From contig DPJL01000425.1 of the NCBI GenBank assembly GCA_003543035.1, positions 1 through 7,937 of the forward strand: a stretch of DNA of 7,937 nt, read 5' to 3'. Below the pieces are notes generated by a model. It was not told the DNA's origin. It saw only the letters and a list, made by a program, of their open reading frames with translations, and searched no databases. Source of the stretch: Micromonosporaceae bacterium. GTDB lineage: Bacteria > Actinomycetota > Actinomycetes > Mycobacteriales > Micromonosporaceae. This document shows, piece after piece, positions 1-5,647 of this stretch (position 1 is the first letter of the stretch; the number at the start of each line of letters is the position of its first letter). A program made the position numbers and the translations under genes.

Positions 1-86
1 CCCCCTGGGCGCGGCGGCTCGACCACGGGGTGGGGCTGGGAGAGCTGGCCGCCGTACTGACGCAGAAACGAGGTTGCCGGAGATGA
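1..86 (+). CDS. C-terminal end of an upstream gene (partial)
   Basis: Reading in the third frame from base 3, an open frame of 27 codons ends at TGA 84-86. The visible tail includes RRLDHGVGLGELAAVL followed by a basic end, which looks like a real amphipathic helix. Third codon positions are mostly G or C, as in the neighbouring genes. Its stop overlaps the ATG at 83 as ATGA, the same 4-base junction used by most genes in this window, which supports both this frame and that start. Too little is present to assign a family. Confidence 0.6.
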   Translation, partial: PWARRLDHGVGLGELAAVLTQKRGCRR

Positions 87-883
87 ATCGCAACTACGAC
101 GTCCACCCTGTTGCCGCACTGTTCCCGATGCTCGCCGCCGACGAGTTGGCCGAGCTGGCCGCTGACATCAAGCAGCGCGGCCTGCTCCACCCGGTCGTGC
201 TGGACGGAGACGGCCGCATTCTGGACGGCCGCAACCGGATGGCCGCTTGTGAGATGGCCGGGGTTGAGCCGGAGTTCATCACGTACGAAGGCGACGACCC
301 GGAGGGGTACGCGCTCGCGGTCAACATTAAGCGACGCAACCTCACCAAGGGTCAGCAGGCGATGGTGGCGGCTAAGGCCGGTGCTTTGTTCCAAAGCAGC
401 CAGCGTGCTTTGGAGAAGTCGCTTCGTCTGTCTGACTCGCGAATTGCTTACGCCGCAACGGTGCTGGCACATGCGCCGGACCTGGTCGATGCGGTCATAG
501 CCGGTGCTATGGGGCTGGACAAGGCATACGAGACCGCGCGTGAGCGTAAGACCGCTGCCGATTCGGTAGAGAACCAACTCGTCCGGCTCCGCGCGGAGGA
601 TTCGGAGCTCGCCGCGAAGGTGGTTGAGGGTGAGCTGTCGCTGCGTGGTGCATTCGCCGAGCTTGCCGAGCGGCAGCGTAAGCACGCCGAGGAGCAGCGC
701 GACGCGCGCGCCCTGCTGACCCGCATCGTCGAACTCGCCGCGCCCCAGGGCATGTCCGACGGCTTCGGCGGTACCTGGGCGGAACGCCTCGGCGACCTAG
801 ACCCAGACCTCACCGAACTCATCAAACGTGCCGAACAGGCTGGTCAAGTCCTGCTCGACCTTGCGGAAAGGGTCCGGCAGTGA
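83..883 (+). CDS. ParB-like nuclease domain protein (phage type)
   Basis: This 266-aa protein carries an N-terminal ParB/Srx-type fold. Residues 1-55 contain ELAADIKQRGLLHPVVL and the signature GRILDGRNR (about 44-52), followed by NIKRRNLTKGQ (about 81-91), which marks the phage branch of ParB-like proteins. A helix-turn-helix-like segment (about 110-150, with LAHAPDLVDAV) and a charged coiled-coil-like C-terminus follow. Such proteins usually bind DNA; some relatives are nucleases or use a nucleotide, and the activity here is not shown by sequence. No ParA partner is adjacent, so plasmid-style partition is unlikely to be the role. ATG 83 is preferred over TTG 74 because GAGG at 70-73 sits 9 bases upstream and because it overlaps the previous stop as ATGA. 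The stop overlaps the next GTG start. Confidence 0.85.
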   Translation: MNRNYDVHPVAALFPMLAADELAELAADIKQRGLLHPVVLDGDGRILDGRNRMAACEMAGVEPEFITYEGDDPEGYALAVNIKRRNLTKGQQAMVAAKAGALFQSSQRALEKSLRLSDSRIAYAATVLAHAPDLVDAVIAGAMGLDKAYETARERKTAADSVENQLVRLRAEDSELAAKVVEGELSLRGAFAELAERQRKHAEEQRDARALLTRIVELAAPQGMSDGFGGTWAERLGDLDPDLTELIKRAEQAGQVLLDLAERVRQ

Positions 884-1362
884 CCTTCGAAGAGCACCTG
901 CAGAACCACCGGAACCCTGACGGCAGCTACGACCTAGACGCGGCCGAGGAAGACCGGCGGTACGAGATCGAGACCAACTCCGAAGAGATCACAAAGTTCG
1001 CCGCAAAAGTGGCGAAGCAGGAGCGGGCGGCATGGCTAGCAACGGAGACCGCCAACTTGCGCAAGCAGTTCATGCAGCCGGCGCTCAGCCCCGAACTGGA
1101 TCTCGACGTGAAGGTCCCGCTCGGTGACTCGACGGCCGTGCCATACGGCGAGATGAACCACATCCGCATACGGCTTCGTCGGGACATGCGCGACGAGGTG
1201 CACCGCCGCGAGTTTCGCGCCTACGACGCCGAAATAACGCACTGGAAGCAGACCGAGCAACTCCTTGACAACGGCGAGACCATCGCCGAGGCACTGAACC
1301 GCGCCGCCCTCCACGGCGAGGAACTTGGCCATGGCCACAGTGACCGGGCAGGTGCGCGATGA
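880..1362 (+). CDS. Hypothetical phage protein, 160 aa
   Basis: I do not recognise this protein. It is strongly charged and apparently soluble: an acidic N-terminus rich in Glu and Asp (NPDGSYDLDAAEEDRR), a helical middle, then a basic patch (HIRIRLRRDMRDEVHRREF, about residues 91-109) and a final helix. No signal peptide or membrane segment is visible. The GTG start at 880 overlaps the ParB-like gene's TGA by 4 bases and is preceded by AAAGGG at 867-872 with 7-base spacing, a good ribosome binding site. Codon use matches the flanking genes. Its place directly behind a ParB-like protein may suggest a DNA-related role, but this is only inference from position. Confidence 0.75.
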   Translation: MTFEEHLQNHRNPDGSYDLDAAEEDRRYEIETNSEEITKFAAKVAKQERAAWLATETANLRKQFMQPALSPELDLDVKVPLGDSTAVPYGEMNHIRIRLRRDMRDEVHRREFRAYDAEITHWKQTEQLLDNGETIAEALNRAALHGEELGHGHSDRAGAR

Positions 1363-1631
1363 GCACCACCGACACGTCGATCATGTGCTACGACGGGCTC
1401 TGCCACGCCTGCGACGACGACCAGTGTGAGCACCACTGCCACTACCGGTCACTGCTCTGGAAGCGGCGTGCCGAAATGGCATTCCTGCGTACTGGCATCG
1501 CGGCCATCCCGTTCGTTGCCGCATCCCAATTCCTTGACGGCTTCCTGTTTGTGGTCGTGGCAGTAGCCACCGGTGTCACGGCATCGCTTGTCGCGGAATG
1601 GTTTGAGAAGGACTGGGCGACCGATGAATGA
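1359..1631 (+). CDS. Small membrane protein with Cys/His-rich N-terminus
   Basis: This 90-aa protein has two distinct halves. Residues 10-28 are packed with metal-ligand residues (C10, C15, H16, C18, C23, H25, H26, C27, H28), including CxxC and CxxxC spacings, which suggests a small metal-binding knuckle. Residues about 41-58 and 61-79 form two hydrophobic helices separated by a short turn with Asp, so it is probably a membrane hairpin. The basic KRR at 35-37 before the first helix would favour both ends facing the cytoplasm. The start overlaps the preceding stop as ATGA. I know no family for it. A membrane-tethered zinc-binding module is a structural guess, not a function. Confidence 0.75.
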   Translation: MSTTDTSIMCYDGLCHACDDDQCEHHCHYRSLLWKRRAEMAFLRTGIAAIPFVAASQFLDGFLFVVVAVATGVTASLVAEWFEKDWATDE

Positions 1632-1752
1632 GCTACTGCTCGCAGGTTTTGCGGCCGCTGGGCTGCTCTCGACCGGCTGCTGTCTCGGCGTGCTGGCGCT
1701 TGGCGCAATCGGCTACTACGGGATGCGCGCCAAGGATCGCGGGCAGGACTGA
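1624..1752 (+). CDS. Very small single-helix membrane protein, 42 aa
   Basis: A 42-codon ORF starts at ATG 1624, overlaps the end of the previous gene by 8 bases (ATGAATGA) and ends at TGA 1750-1752, whose last base is the first base of the next ATG. The protein is one long hydrophobic, Gly/Ala/Leu-rich helix (about residues 4-33) containing adjacent cysteines (TGCCLG), then a short charged tail (RAKDRGQD). This fits a single-pass membrane peptide with the tail in the cytoplasm. The cysteines do not sit in a convincing lipobox. GAGAAGGA at 1605-1612 is a possible but distant ribosome site, so translation may depend on coupling. Precise junctions on both sides and a plausible membrane helix support it as real. 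Confidence 0.62.
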   Translation: MNELLLAGFAAAGLLSTGCCLGVLALGAIGYYGMRAKDRGQD

Positions 1753-2111
1753 TGAGCGTACTGTCCCGCTTCGCGACGGCCGCTGTTGTTCGCGACAACG
1801 AGCGCCTGCGCCACGACATCGCAGTGTGGCGCGACCGTGCCCTGTCCGCCGAACGCCACCGCGATCTGGCCTACACCCAGATCAGTAACCAGCGACGTGT
1901 CATCACAGAGCAAGCCGAAGCGATCAACGAGCTGCGTGAGGAAAACACCGTTGCGGTGGCGAAGACACGCCACGACCAGCTGACCATCCGCGACCTCAGA
2001 GCGGACCAAAGCCGCGAGCTGAAGAAAGCCCGCAACCACCTGGCGGTGTGCCCCACCATGCAGGCGATCGAAGACCACGATGCGGATAAGGGGCGGGAGA
2101 ACGCGTCATGA
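1752..2111 (+). CDS. Coiled-coil hypothetical protein, 119 aa
   Basis: This 119-aa protein is almost entirely predicted helix with heptad-like spacing of Leu, Val and Ile among Arg, Glu and Gln from about residue 14 to 95 (for example RDNERLRHDIAVWRDRAL and EQAEAINELREEN). A coiled coil, and therefore an oligomer or structural adaptor, is likely. No signal peptide or membrane span is seen. It starts at the ATG that shares one base with the previous stop (TGATG) and ends with an ATGA overlap into the annealase gene. I recognise no named family. Position alone hints at a link to the DNA-processing genes downstream. Confidence 0.72.
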   Translation: MSVLSRFATAAVVRDNERLRHDIAVWRDRALSAERHRDLAYTQISNQRRVITEQAEAINELREENTVAVAKTRHDQLTIRDLRADQSRELKKARNHLAVCPTMQAIEDHDADKGRENAS

Positions 2112-2941
2112 CCAGCAGACTCACACCCCAGCAATACAACTTCCTGCTGCGTGGCGTCGACCCGAAACGTGTCGGAAGGAACCCCAAGGGTTTCGCCCAC
2201 ATGGAGGCCTGGGACATCCGGCGCACCCTGACCCGGGTCTTCGGCTTCGGCGGCTGGGCCGAGGAGATCCTGTCGCTCGACCTGGTATCGCAGATCGAAA
2301 TCCCAGCTGCCGACGAGACGAAGCGGTCCCGCTGGTCGGTCGTCTACCGGGTCACGTTGCGCCTGACCGTCCGTTACGCCGACGGCGAGGTGATGGGCGT
2401 CTTCGAGAACGGCGCCTGCGGCGACTCGACCAACCAGCCCAGCTTGGGCGACTGCCACGACAACGCCCTCAAAACCGGGCTGTCGCAGGCCCTGAAGCGG
2501 TGCGCGATCAACCTCGGCGACCAGTTCGGCCTGTCCCTCTACAACGACGAGAGCCGCGACCCGGTCATCAACGCCACCTTCAACCCGCCAGGTGCCGCAG
2601 AGGACGAGGCGGATGTGCCCGAGCTTCCGGTGACCGAGGTGAAGCCCGAGCCCGACGCCGACTTGCAGCATTCAGAGTTCCCGGCCACCGCCGAACCGCC
2701 AGAGCCTGCCGGCCCGCCGATGGCCACCGAGGACCAGCGAAGCGAGATGGCCAAGCTGTGGGCCGACCTCGGATACGACGGCGAAGCCAATGAGCCGCAA
2801 CGCCTGGGTATCGCGGCGAAGGTCCTCGGTGTGCCGGTGCTCGACCTGGCCGCACTCACCGAGGAGCAGGCGACAGCGCTGATCGCCAAACAGAAGCAGG
2901 TCCGGACTGACCGAAACCTTGAGGGGGCGCGGAAGCGATGA
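2108..2941 (+). CDS. Rad52/Rad22-like single-strand DNA annealing protein
   Basis: This 277-aa protein has the hallmarks of phage Rad52-type recombinases, which bind single-stranded DNA and anneal complementary strands. The N-terminal core (about residues 1-150) contains RVFGFGGWAEE (about 43-53), alternating beta-strand segments (RWSVVYRVTLRLTVRY, about 75-90) and the conserved helix GDCHDNALKTGLSQALKRC (about 114-132), followed by INLGDQFGLSLY. The helix corresponds to the family's pattern of ALK-A-K preceding G-QFG-SLY. An acidic, Pro-rich linker (about 165-210) leads to a separate C-terminal helical domain of about 65 residues, a layout common in phage annealases and possibly a partner-docking module. 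GGGAGA at 2095-2100 precedes the ATG by 7 bases. Annealases often pair with an exonuclease; none is obvious nearby. Confidence 0.88.
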   Translation: MTSRLTPQQYNFLLRGVDPKRVGRNPKGFAHMEAWDIRRTLTRVFGFGGWAEEILSLDLVSQIEIPAADETKRSRWSVVYRVTLRLTVRYADGEVMGVFENGACGDSTNQPSLGDCHDNALKTGLSQALKRCAINLGDQFGLSLYNDESRDPVINATFNPPGAAEDEADVPELPVTEVKPEPDADLQHSEFPATAEPPEPAGPPMATEDQRSEMAKLWADLGYDGEANEPQRLGIAAKVLGVPVLDLAALTEEQATALIAKQKQVRTDRNLEGARKR

Positions 2942-3528
2942 GCCGTGCCGAGATGGTCAAGAACATCCTCGTGCTGGAGGAGTTTGCCGCCGAGGCGAAG
3001 AAACTCGCGGCGGCCCAGCGCCTCCGGCTGGACGAGCAGGCGCGCGCGGAACTGGCCGAGCAGGGCACCGCCGCTACGTGGCGACTGGCGGACATCGCCA
3101 CCGTGGTGTTGCCACTGTCCAAGGAGAAGATCGTCGTCTCCGATGCCGACGCCTTGCTGAAGTGGGTCAAGCATCAGCGCCCGGACGAGGTCGAGATCGT
3201 CACCACGACTCGGGTCCGCCCGTCGTATCTGACGGTGCTGACGGGCACGATGAAGGTTGCCGACGATGTCGTAGTCGACCCGGACACTGGCGAGATTGTG
3301 CCCGGCCTCGCCGCACAAAAGGGCGGCATACCCGGCACGTTGCGGATCACTGCCGAGCCGGGCGTGAAGGCCGTGGTCGGCGCTGCCGTTGCGCAGATGC
3401 TCGGCACCGCCCACGCCGCGATCACCGGACCAGTGGTGGAAGGCGAGGCGCTGCCGGAGCGCGAGGCTGCATTCGCCGCGACCGGTGACCCGTTCGCGCT
3501 GTTCCCGCCCGTGGCTGGTGCATCGTGA
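2938..3528 (+). CDS. Conserved phage protein next to annealase, 196 aa
   Basis: This 196-aa protein starts with a helical segment of about 60 residues rich in Ala, Lys, Glu and Arg (likely coiled coil), then a compact domain with DADALLKWVKHQRPDEVE (about residues 69-86), TTRVRPSYL and VDPDTGEIVPGL. I associate this layout with proteins encoded beside recombination genes in actinophages, but no biochemical function is known to me. The helical N-terminus with small C-terminal domain loosely recalls Gam-like nuclease inhibitors or annealase accessory proteins, though no diagnostic residue supports either. It overlaps the annealase stop as ATGA and is probably co-translated with it, which makes a recombination accessory role reasonable but inferred. 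Confidence 0.75.
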   Translation: MSRAEMVKNILVLEEFAAEAKKLAAAQRLRLDEQARAELAEQGTAATWRLADIATVVLPLSKEKIVVSDADALLKWVKHQRPDEVEIVTTTRVRPSYLTVLTGTMKVADDVVVDPDTGEIVPGLAAQKGGIPGTLRITAEPGVKAVVGAAVAQMLGTAHAAITGPVVEGEALPEREAAFAATGDPFALFPPVAGAS

Positions 3529-3881
3529 CCGCCGAGCTGAACCCGGCCCACATCGAGACGGCCATTAGGGCCTGCGCGGAGCGGATCGCCAAGGGCGTCA
3601 TGGTGTGCGACGAGCGGTACCGGACATTCCTGGAAGCCGACCACCTATACGACGTCGCCTTTGCCGGCGCCTACCTCACCTCGACGGGCGCTGCCCATGA
3701 GAAGCGCTATGTCGCCGAGCTGGGAACCCAGGAGCAGCGCAGAAACCGGGATGTTGCCGATGCCGCCTACCGGTATGCCGATCGGCAGGCGCGAGCACTC
3801 GAGTCCGAGCTGCGCGCCTGGCAAAGCGTGAACGCCTCGGTCCGGGCCATGTTTGCCGTTGCTGGGACTGGTGAGCGATGA
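3525..3881 (+). CDS. Conserved actinophage helical protein, 118 aa
   Basis: A 118-aa, mostly helical, soluble protein. The pattern of CDERYRTFLEADHLYDVAFA (about 28-47), then an Asp/Ala/Tyr/Arg-rich helix (DVADAAYRYADRQARALE) and a closing ELRAWQSVNASVRAMF resembles a short conserved protein that I recall in many actinophage early operons, usually close to recombination genes and of unknown function. The GTG start at 3525 overlaps the previous stop as GTGA and the stop overlaps the HNH gene's ATG as ATGA. No metal site, membrane helix or catalytic motif is visible. The recurring position beside annealases suggests a DNA-transaction role, which the sequence cannot confirm. Confidence 0.75.
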   Translation: MTAELNPAHIETAIRACAERIAKGVMVCDERYRTFLEADHLYDVAFAGAYLTSTGAAHEKRYVAELGTQEQRRNRDVADAAYRYADRQARALESELRAWQSVNASVRAMFAVAGTGER

Positions 3882-4465
3882 CCCTACGTCGTCGCCATAG
3901 CCCGCGTCCGGGTGTGTCTGTTCGTAGAATCCTGACCCACCGGTCGGCGGGTGTGTGTGAGTTTGCTGGCTGTTGCGCCGAGGCAATCCAGACGCATCAC
4001 CGTCGCCCGCGGGGCATGGGTGGAAGCCGGGACCATACGACGAATCTGCCCGCTAACCTTCTGCGACTCTGCCTCGATCACCATTCATGGATCGAAAGCT
4101 CTCGGGCGAAGGCACTCGAGCTGGGGCTTCTGGTCTCCGCCTACAGCGATCCAGCCGAGGTACCGGTTCTGACGCGCCACCACGACGGCTTGGTGCTGCT
4201 CGACAACTTCGGTCAATGGTCCGTGATGGCACACAGCAAGTACGGCTGGGCGACTTTGACCGACCGGGCCGGCGTGAAGCCGATCGCGGGGGCGCCCCGA
4301 TGCGTGACTACGACGCCATCATGGCCGACGCCAAGGACGAGTCCCCGTTCTCCAATGGCACTGCGTGCATCGATTGCAAGGGACGCAGGGTTGCGCGTGG
4401 CATGTGCGAAAACCACTACCGCAAATGGGCCAGACGCAACAAGGAACTCGTCCGTAAGCCGATGA
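3878..4465 (+). CDS. HNH-type endonuclease with out-of-frame-looking C-terminal tail
   Basis: Residues about 20-75 form an HNH (beta-beta-alpha metal) nuclease domain: a CEFAGC zinc half-site (C27, C32), HHRRPRGMGG (H40, H41), an Asn-rich turn (N56, N60) and LCLDHH with C65, H68 and H69. These give the ligands and catalytic His expected of HNH enzymes, which cut DNA with one metal ion. Residues 70-141 are a beta-rich extension. From residue 142 to the stop at 4463-4465 the protein becomes a Thr/Ser/Pro/Arg-rich run whose third codon positions lose G/C preference, while another frame starting at ATG 4300 looks properly coding. The true domain probably ends near residue 141. Causes could be a recent indel, a sequencing error or recoding. 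The start overlaps the previous stop as ATGA. Confidence 0.8.
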   Translation: MTLRRRHSPRPGVSVRRILTHRSAGVCEFAGCCAEAIQTHHRRPRGMGGSRDHTTNLPANLLRLCLDHHSWIESSRAKALELGLLVSAYSDPAEVPVLTRHHDGLVLLDNFGQWSVMAHSKYGWATLTDRAGVKPIAGAPRCVTTTPSWPTPRTSPRSPMALRASIARDAGLRVACAKTTTANGPDATRNSSVSR

Positions 4466-4509
4466 CTATCGCCGAGGCGGTCACAGATGCGGCGACGGTG
4501 CCGTCATGA
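4300..4509 (+). CDS. Small zinc-finger-like protein, 69 aa
   Basis: This 69-aa protein contains a C-x2-C then C-x2-H motif: C23, C26, C36 and H39, in ACIDCKGRR followed by ARGMCENHYRKWARR. The ending GxCxxHYxxWxRR is common in actinophage proteins and in the zinc-binding ends of some HNH and recombination nucleases; here it stands alone. A structural zinc and nucleic-acid contact through the following basic helix are likely. GGGGG at 4288-4292 lies 7 bases before ATG 4300, a plausible ribosome site; ATG 4321 is a weaker alternative start. Codon use in this frame is strongly G/C at third positions, unlike the overlapping HNH reading. The stop overlaps the next gene as ATGA. Confidence 0.75.
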   Translation: MRDYDAIMADAKDESPFSNGTACIDCKGRRVARGMCENHYRKWARRNKELVRKPMTIAEAVTDAATVPS

Positions 4510-4652
4510 CCCTGTTCGAGCTGATTACCGAGTGCGTCGACGGCTGTGTACTGGCCGACGAAGACCACGACTGCTGCGCTCGCGAACACGGCGATTGTGA
4601 CGGCTTCGGCTGCGACGACTGCCATCAAGGCTTGCTTTGGCAGGTGCCGTGA
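4506..4652 (+). CDS. Very small Cys-rich acidic protein, 48 aa
   Basis: A 48-codon ORF begins at ATG 4506 (ATGA overlap with the preceding stop) and ends at TGA 4650-4652, whose A begins the next ATG. The acidic peptide has cysteines at 10, 14, 23, 24, 31, 36 and 39 plus several His residues, ending in GFGCDDCHQGLLW. A CxxxC pair and a CxxCH-like end could bind one or two metal ions. CxxCH also resembles a heme c site, but no export signal is present, so zinc is more likely. Exact overlaps at both ends and high-GC codon use support translation. The family is unknown to me. Confidence 0.62.
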   Translation: MTLFELITECVDGCVLADEDHDCCAREHGDCDGFGCDDCHQGLLWQVP

Positions 4653-5005
4653 TGAGCGAGCCGACCGTGCGGGTGTCGCAATACACGATCTGCGGCTACC
4701 CGAATCCCGACAGCATCAACACCCACCTCTACGAAATCACCGTCGAGGAACGCGGTCTTGGCCGCTGGGCCGTCTGCCGCATGGGCCGCTGCTGCTACGA
4801 CCACAACGGCATCGAAGAGTATGAGCCGAACCCGTCCGGCCGCGACGACGAGTGGCTTGAACGGTTCCGGTTCGCCGACGTCGACGAGGCCATCGAGGTC
4901 GCGAAGAGGGTCGTGCCCAGCATCATCATCAACGGCCGCACCGCCGCTCAATGCTGGGCGTGGGAGCAGAACCGCGCCAAAGAGCTGGAGGTGGTGACGC
5001 CGTGA
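4652..5005 (+). CDS. Conserved actinophage hypothetical protein, 117 aa
   Basis: A 117-aa soluble alpha/beta protein. It begins with a strand-rich half (VRVSQYTICGYP, then THLYEITVEER and GRWAVCRMGRCCYDH), followed by EPNPSGRDDEWLERFRF, a helix (DVDEAIEVAKRVVP) and a short strand with ING. The order of a beta sheet, a PSxRDDxWLxxxRF segment and a VDEAxxxA helix matches a short hypothetical protein that I recall in many actinophages; its function is not known. Paired cysteines (C42, C47, C48) are present without a clear zinc pattern. ATG 4652 is chosen because it shares one base with the previous stop; in-frame sequence upstream lies inside the 48-aa gene. GGAGG at 4987-4991 near its end likely serves the next ORF. 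Confidence 0.78.
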   Translation: MSEPTVRVSQYTICGYPNPDSINTHLYEITVEERGLGRWAVCRMGRCCYDHNGIEEYEPNPSGRDDEWLERFRFADVDEAIEVAKRVVPSIIINGRTAAQCWAWEQNRAKELEVVTP

Positions 5006-5121
5006 CCCTGTCCGATTTGACTCCCCGCGCTTGGCGTCGTGCCCGCGTGCTCTATCTCCTCGCCCACGAATCCAAAGCCGACCGTGTCCGCAGACTTCAC
5101 CGTGCGAGGAGGACCGCGTGA
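5002..5121 (+). CDS. Very small basic protein, 39 aa
   Basis: A 39-codon ORF opens at GTG 5002 (GTGA overlap with the preceding stop) with GGAGG at 4987-4991 about 10 bases upstream, and closes at TGA 5119-5121. The peptide is highly basic: LTPRAWRRARVLYLLAHES then a run rich in Arg (RVRRLHRARRTA). It probably forms one amphipathic helix that could bind nucleic acid or a partner protein. Similar tiny Arg-rich ORFs occur in actinophage operons without known roles. It may equally act as a translational coupler carrying the ribosome toward the resolvase gene. Overlap geometry is the main support. Confidence 0.5.
   Translation: MTLSDLTPRAWRRARVLYLLAHESKADRVRRLHRARRTA
5107..5112 (+). promoter_or_regulatory. 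Perfect Shine-Dalgarno AGGAGG before GTG 5118
   Basis: AGGAGG, a full match to the anti-Shine-Dalgarno core, lies 5 bases upstream of GTG 5118. It is the best ribosome site in the window, yet it serves only a 21-codon ORF whose stop overlaps the resolvase start. This suggests it loads ribosomes that reinitiate at the resolvase ATG 5180. Confidence 0.65.
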
Positions 5122-5183
5122 ACACATTCGGGATATCTGGGGCCCATGCTGCGCGCATTGCAGCACGCAGGCGGTGGTCATGA
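5118..5183 (+). CDS. Tiny leader-like ORF, 21 aa
   Basis: A 21-codon ORF starts at GTG 5118 (GTGA overlap with the previous stop), has AGGAGG 5 bases upstream and ends at TGA 5181-5183, overlapping the resolvase ATG as ATGA. The peptide ends in a basic stretch (SGAHAARIAARRRWS). Its strong ribosome site and placement suggest either a real micro-protein or a leader that couples translation of the resolvase. Only the signals and overlaps support it; the length is too short for any domain claim. Confidence 0.42.
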   Translation: MNTFGISGAHAARIAARRRWS

Positions 5184-5647
5184 CCCCGCCGCTCCTTTGC
5201 CTAGCCGTATACGGGGTCCCTGGTCCGCAGGGCAGCAAACGCCATGTTGGTGGCGGCCGGATGGTGGAGTCGTCGGCCAAGGTCAAACCGTGGCGCGCCG
5301 CGGTCGTCGAGGCGGCACGCGAAGCCCGAGCGGGTGCCGCCACGCTCGACTGCCCGCTGCGCGTCGACATGGTGTTCACGCTCGTCCGCCCCAAAAGCCA
5401 TTTCCGGACCGGACGCAATGCGCATCTCCTGCGCGAGAACGCCCCCGTCCAGCCGTGCACCAAGCCTGACCTTTCGAAGCTGGCCCGGTCCACAGAGGAC
5501 GCCCTCACGACCGCTGGGGCATACCGCGATGACGCGCTCATCGCCGAGTATGGGCGGCTTGCCAAGGTCTGGGCCGGAGAAGATCCCGACGCCCTCGATA
5601 GCACCGGTGCCGTCATCCGCATCTACCGAATCGGAGCCGAGTCGTGA
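5180..5647 (+). CDS. RusA-like Holliday junction resolvase
   Basis: This 155-aa protein opens with VYGVPGPQGSKR (about residues 10-21), the typical first strand and loop of RusA-family enzymes, and carries the core KPDLSKLARSTEDAL (about 95-109) followed by AYRDDALIAEYGRLAKVW. RusA cuts four-way DNA junctions as a dimer using Mg2+ bound by aspartates. E. coli RusA needs D70, D72, D91 and K76. Here D97 and the DD pair (116-117) align with D70 and D91, but the D72 position is Ser99 and the K76 position is Arg103. Length is close to the family norm (about 120-160). ATG 5180 is favoured because the RusA fold begins immediately after it; AGGCGG at 5169-5174 is a modest ribosome site. It probably resolves branched intermediates made by the annealase. 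Confidence 0.85.
   Translation: MTPPLLCLAVYGVPGPQGSKRHVGGGRMVESSAKVKPWRAAVVEAAREARAGAATLDCPLRVDMVFTLVRPKSHFRTGRNAHLLRENAPVQPCTKPDLSKLARSTEDALTTAGAYRDDALIAEYGRLAKVWAGEDPDALDSTGAVIRIYRIGAES

Noticed and set aside
1628..1888. An 86-codon + strand frame starting at ATG 1628
   Set aside because: It overlaps the coiled-coil gene by over 130 bases and has no recognisable protein features; the 42-aa membrane ORF at 1624 fits both junctions exactly.
2080..2793. A 237-codon frame overlapping the annealase on the same strand
   Set aside because: Its Arg/Pro-rich composition is typical of an off-frame reading of a GC-rich gene, and the annealase frame is clearly the real one.
1871..3414. Two long minus-strand open frames (266 and 291 codons) opposite the annealase and following gene
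   Set aside because: They are antisense shadows created by high-GC codon bias; the + strand frames have recognisable Rad52 motifs, ribosome sites and coupled starts.
4087..4299. Upstream extension of the zinc-finger gene to ATG 4087
   Set aside because: This part lies inside the HNH domain region in another frame; ATG 4300 has a better ribosome site and begins the well-coding part.
4506..4652. Cytochrome c-type heme site from the CxxCH-like sequence in the 48-aa protein
   Set aside because: The peptide has no export signal and many other cysteines, so cytoplasmic metal binding is more likely.
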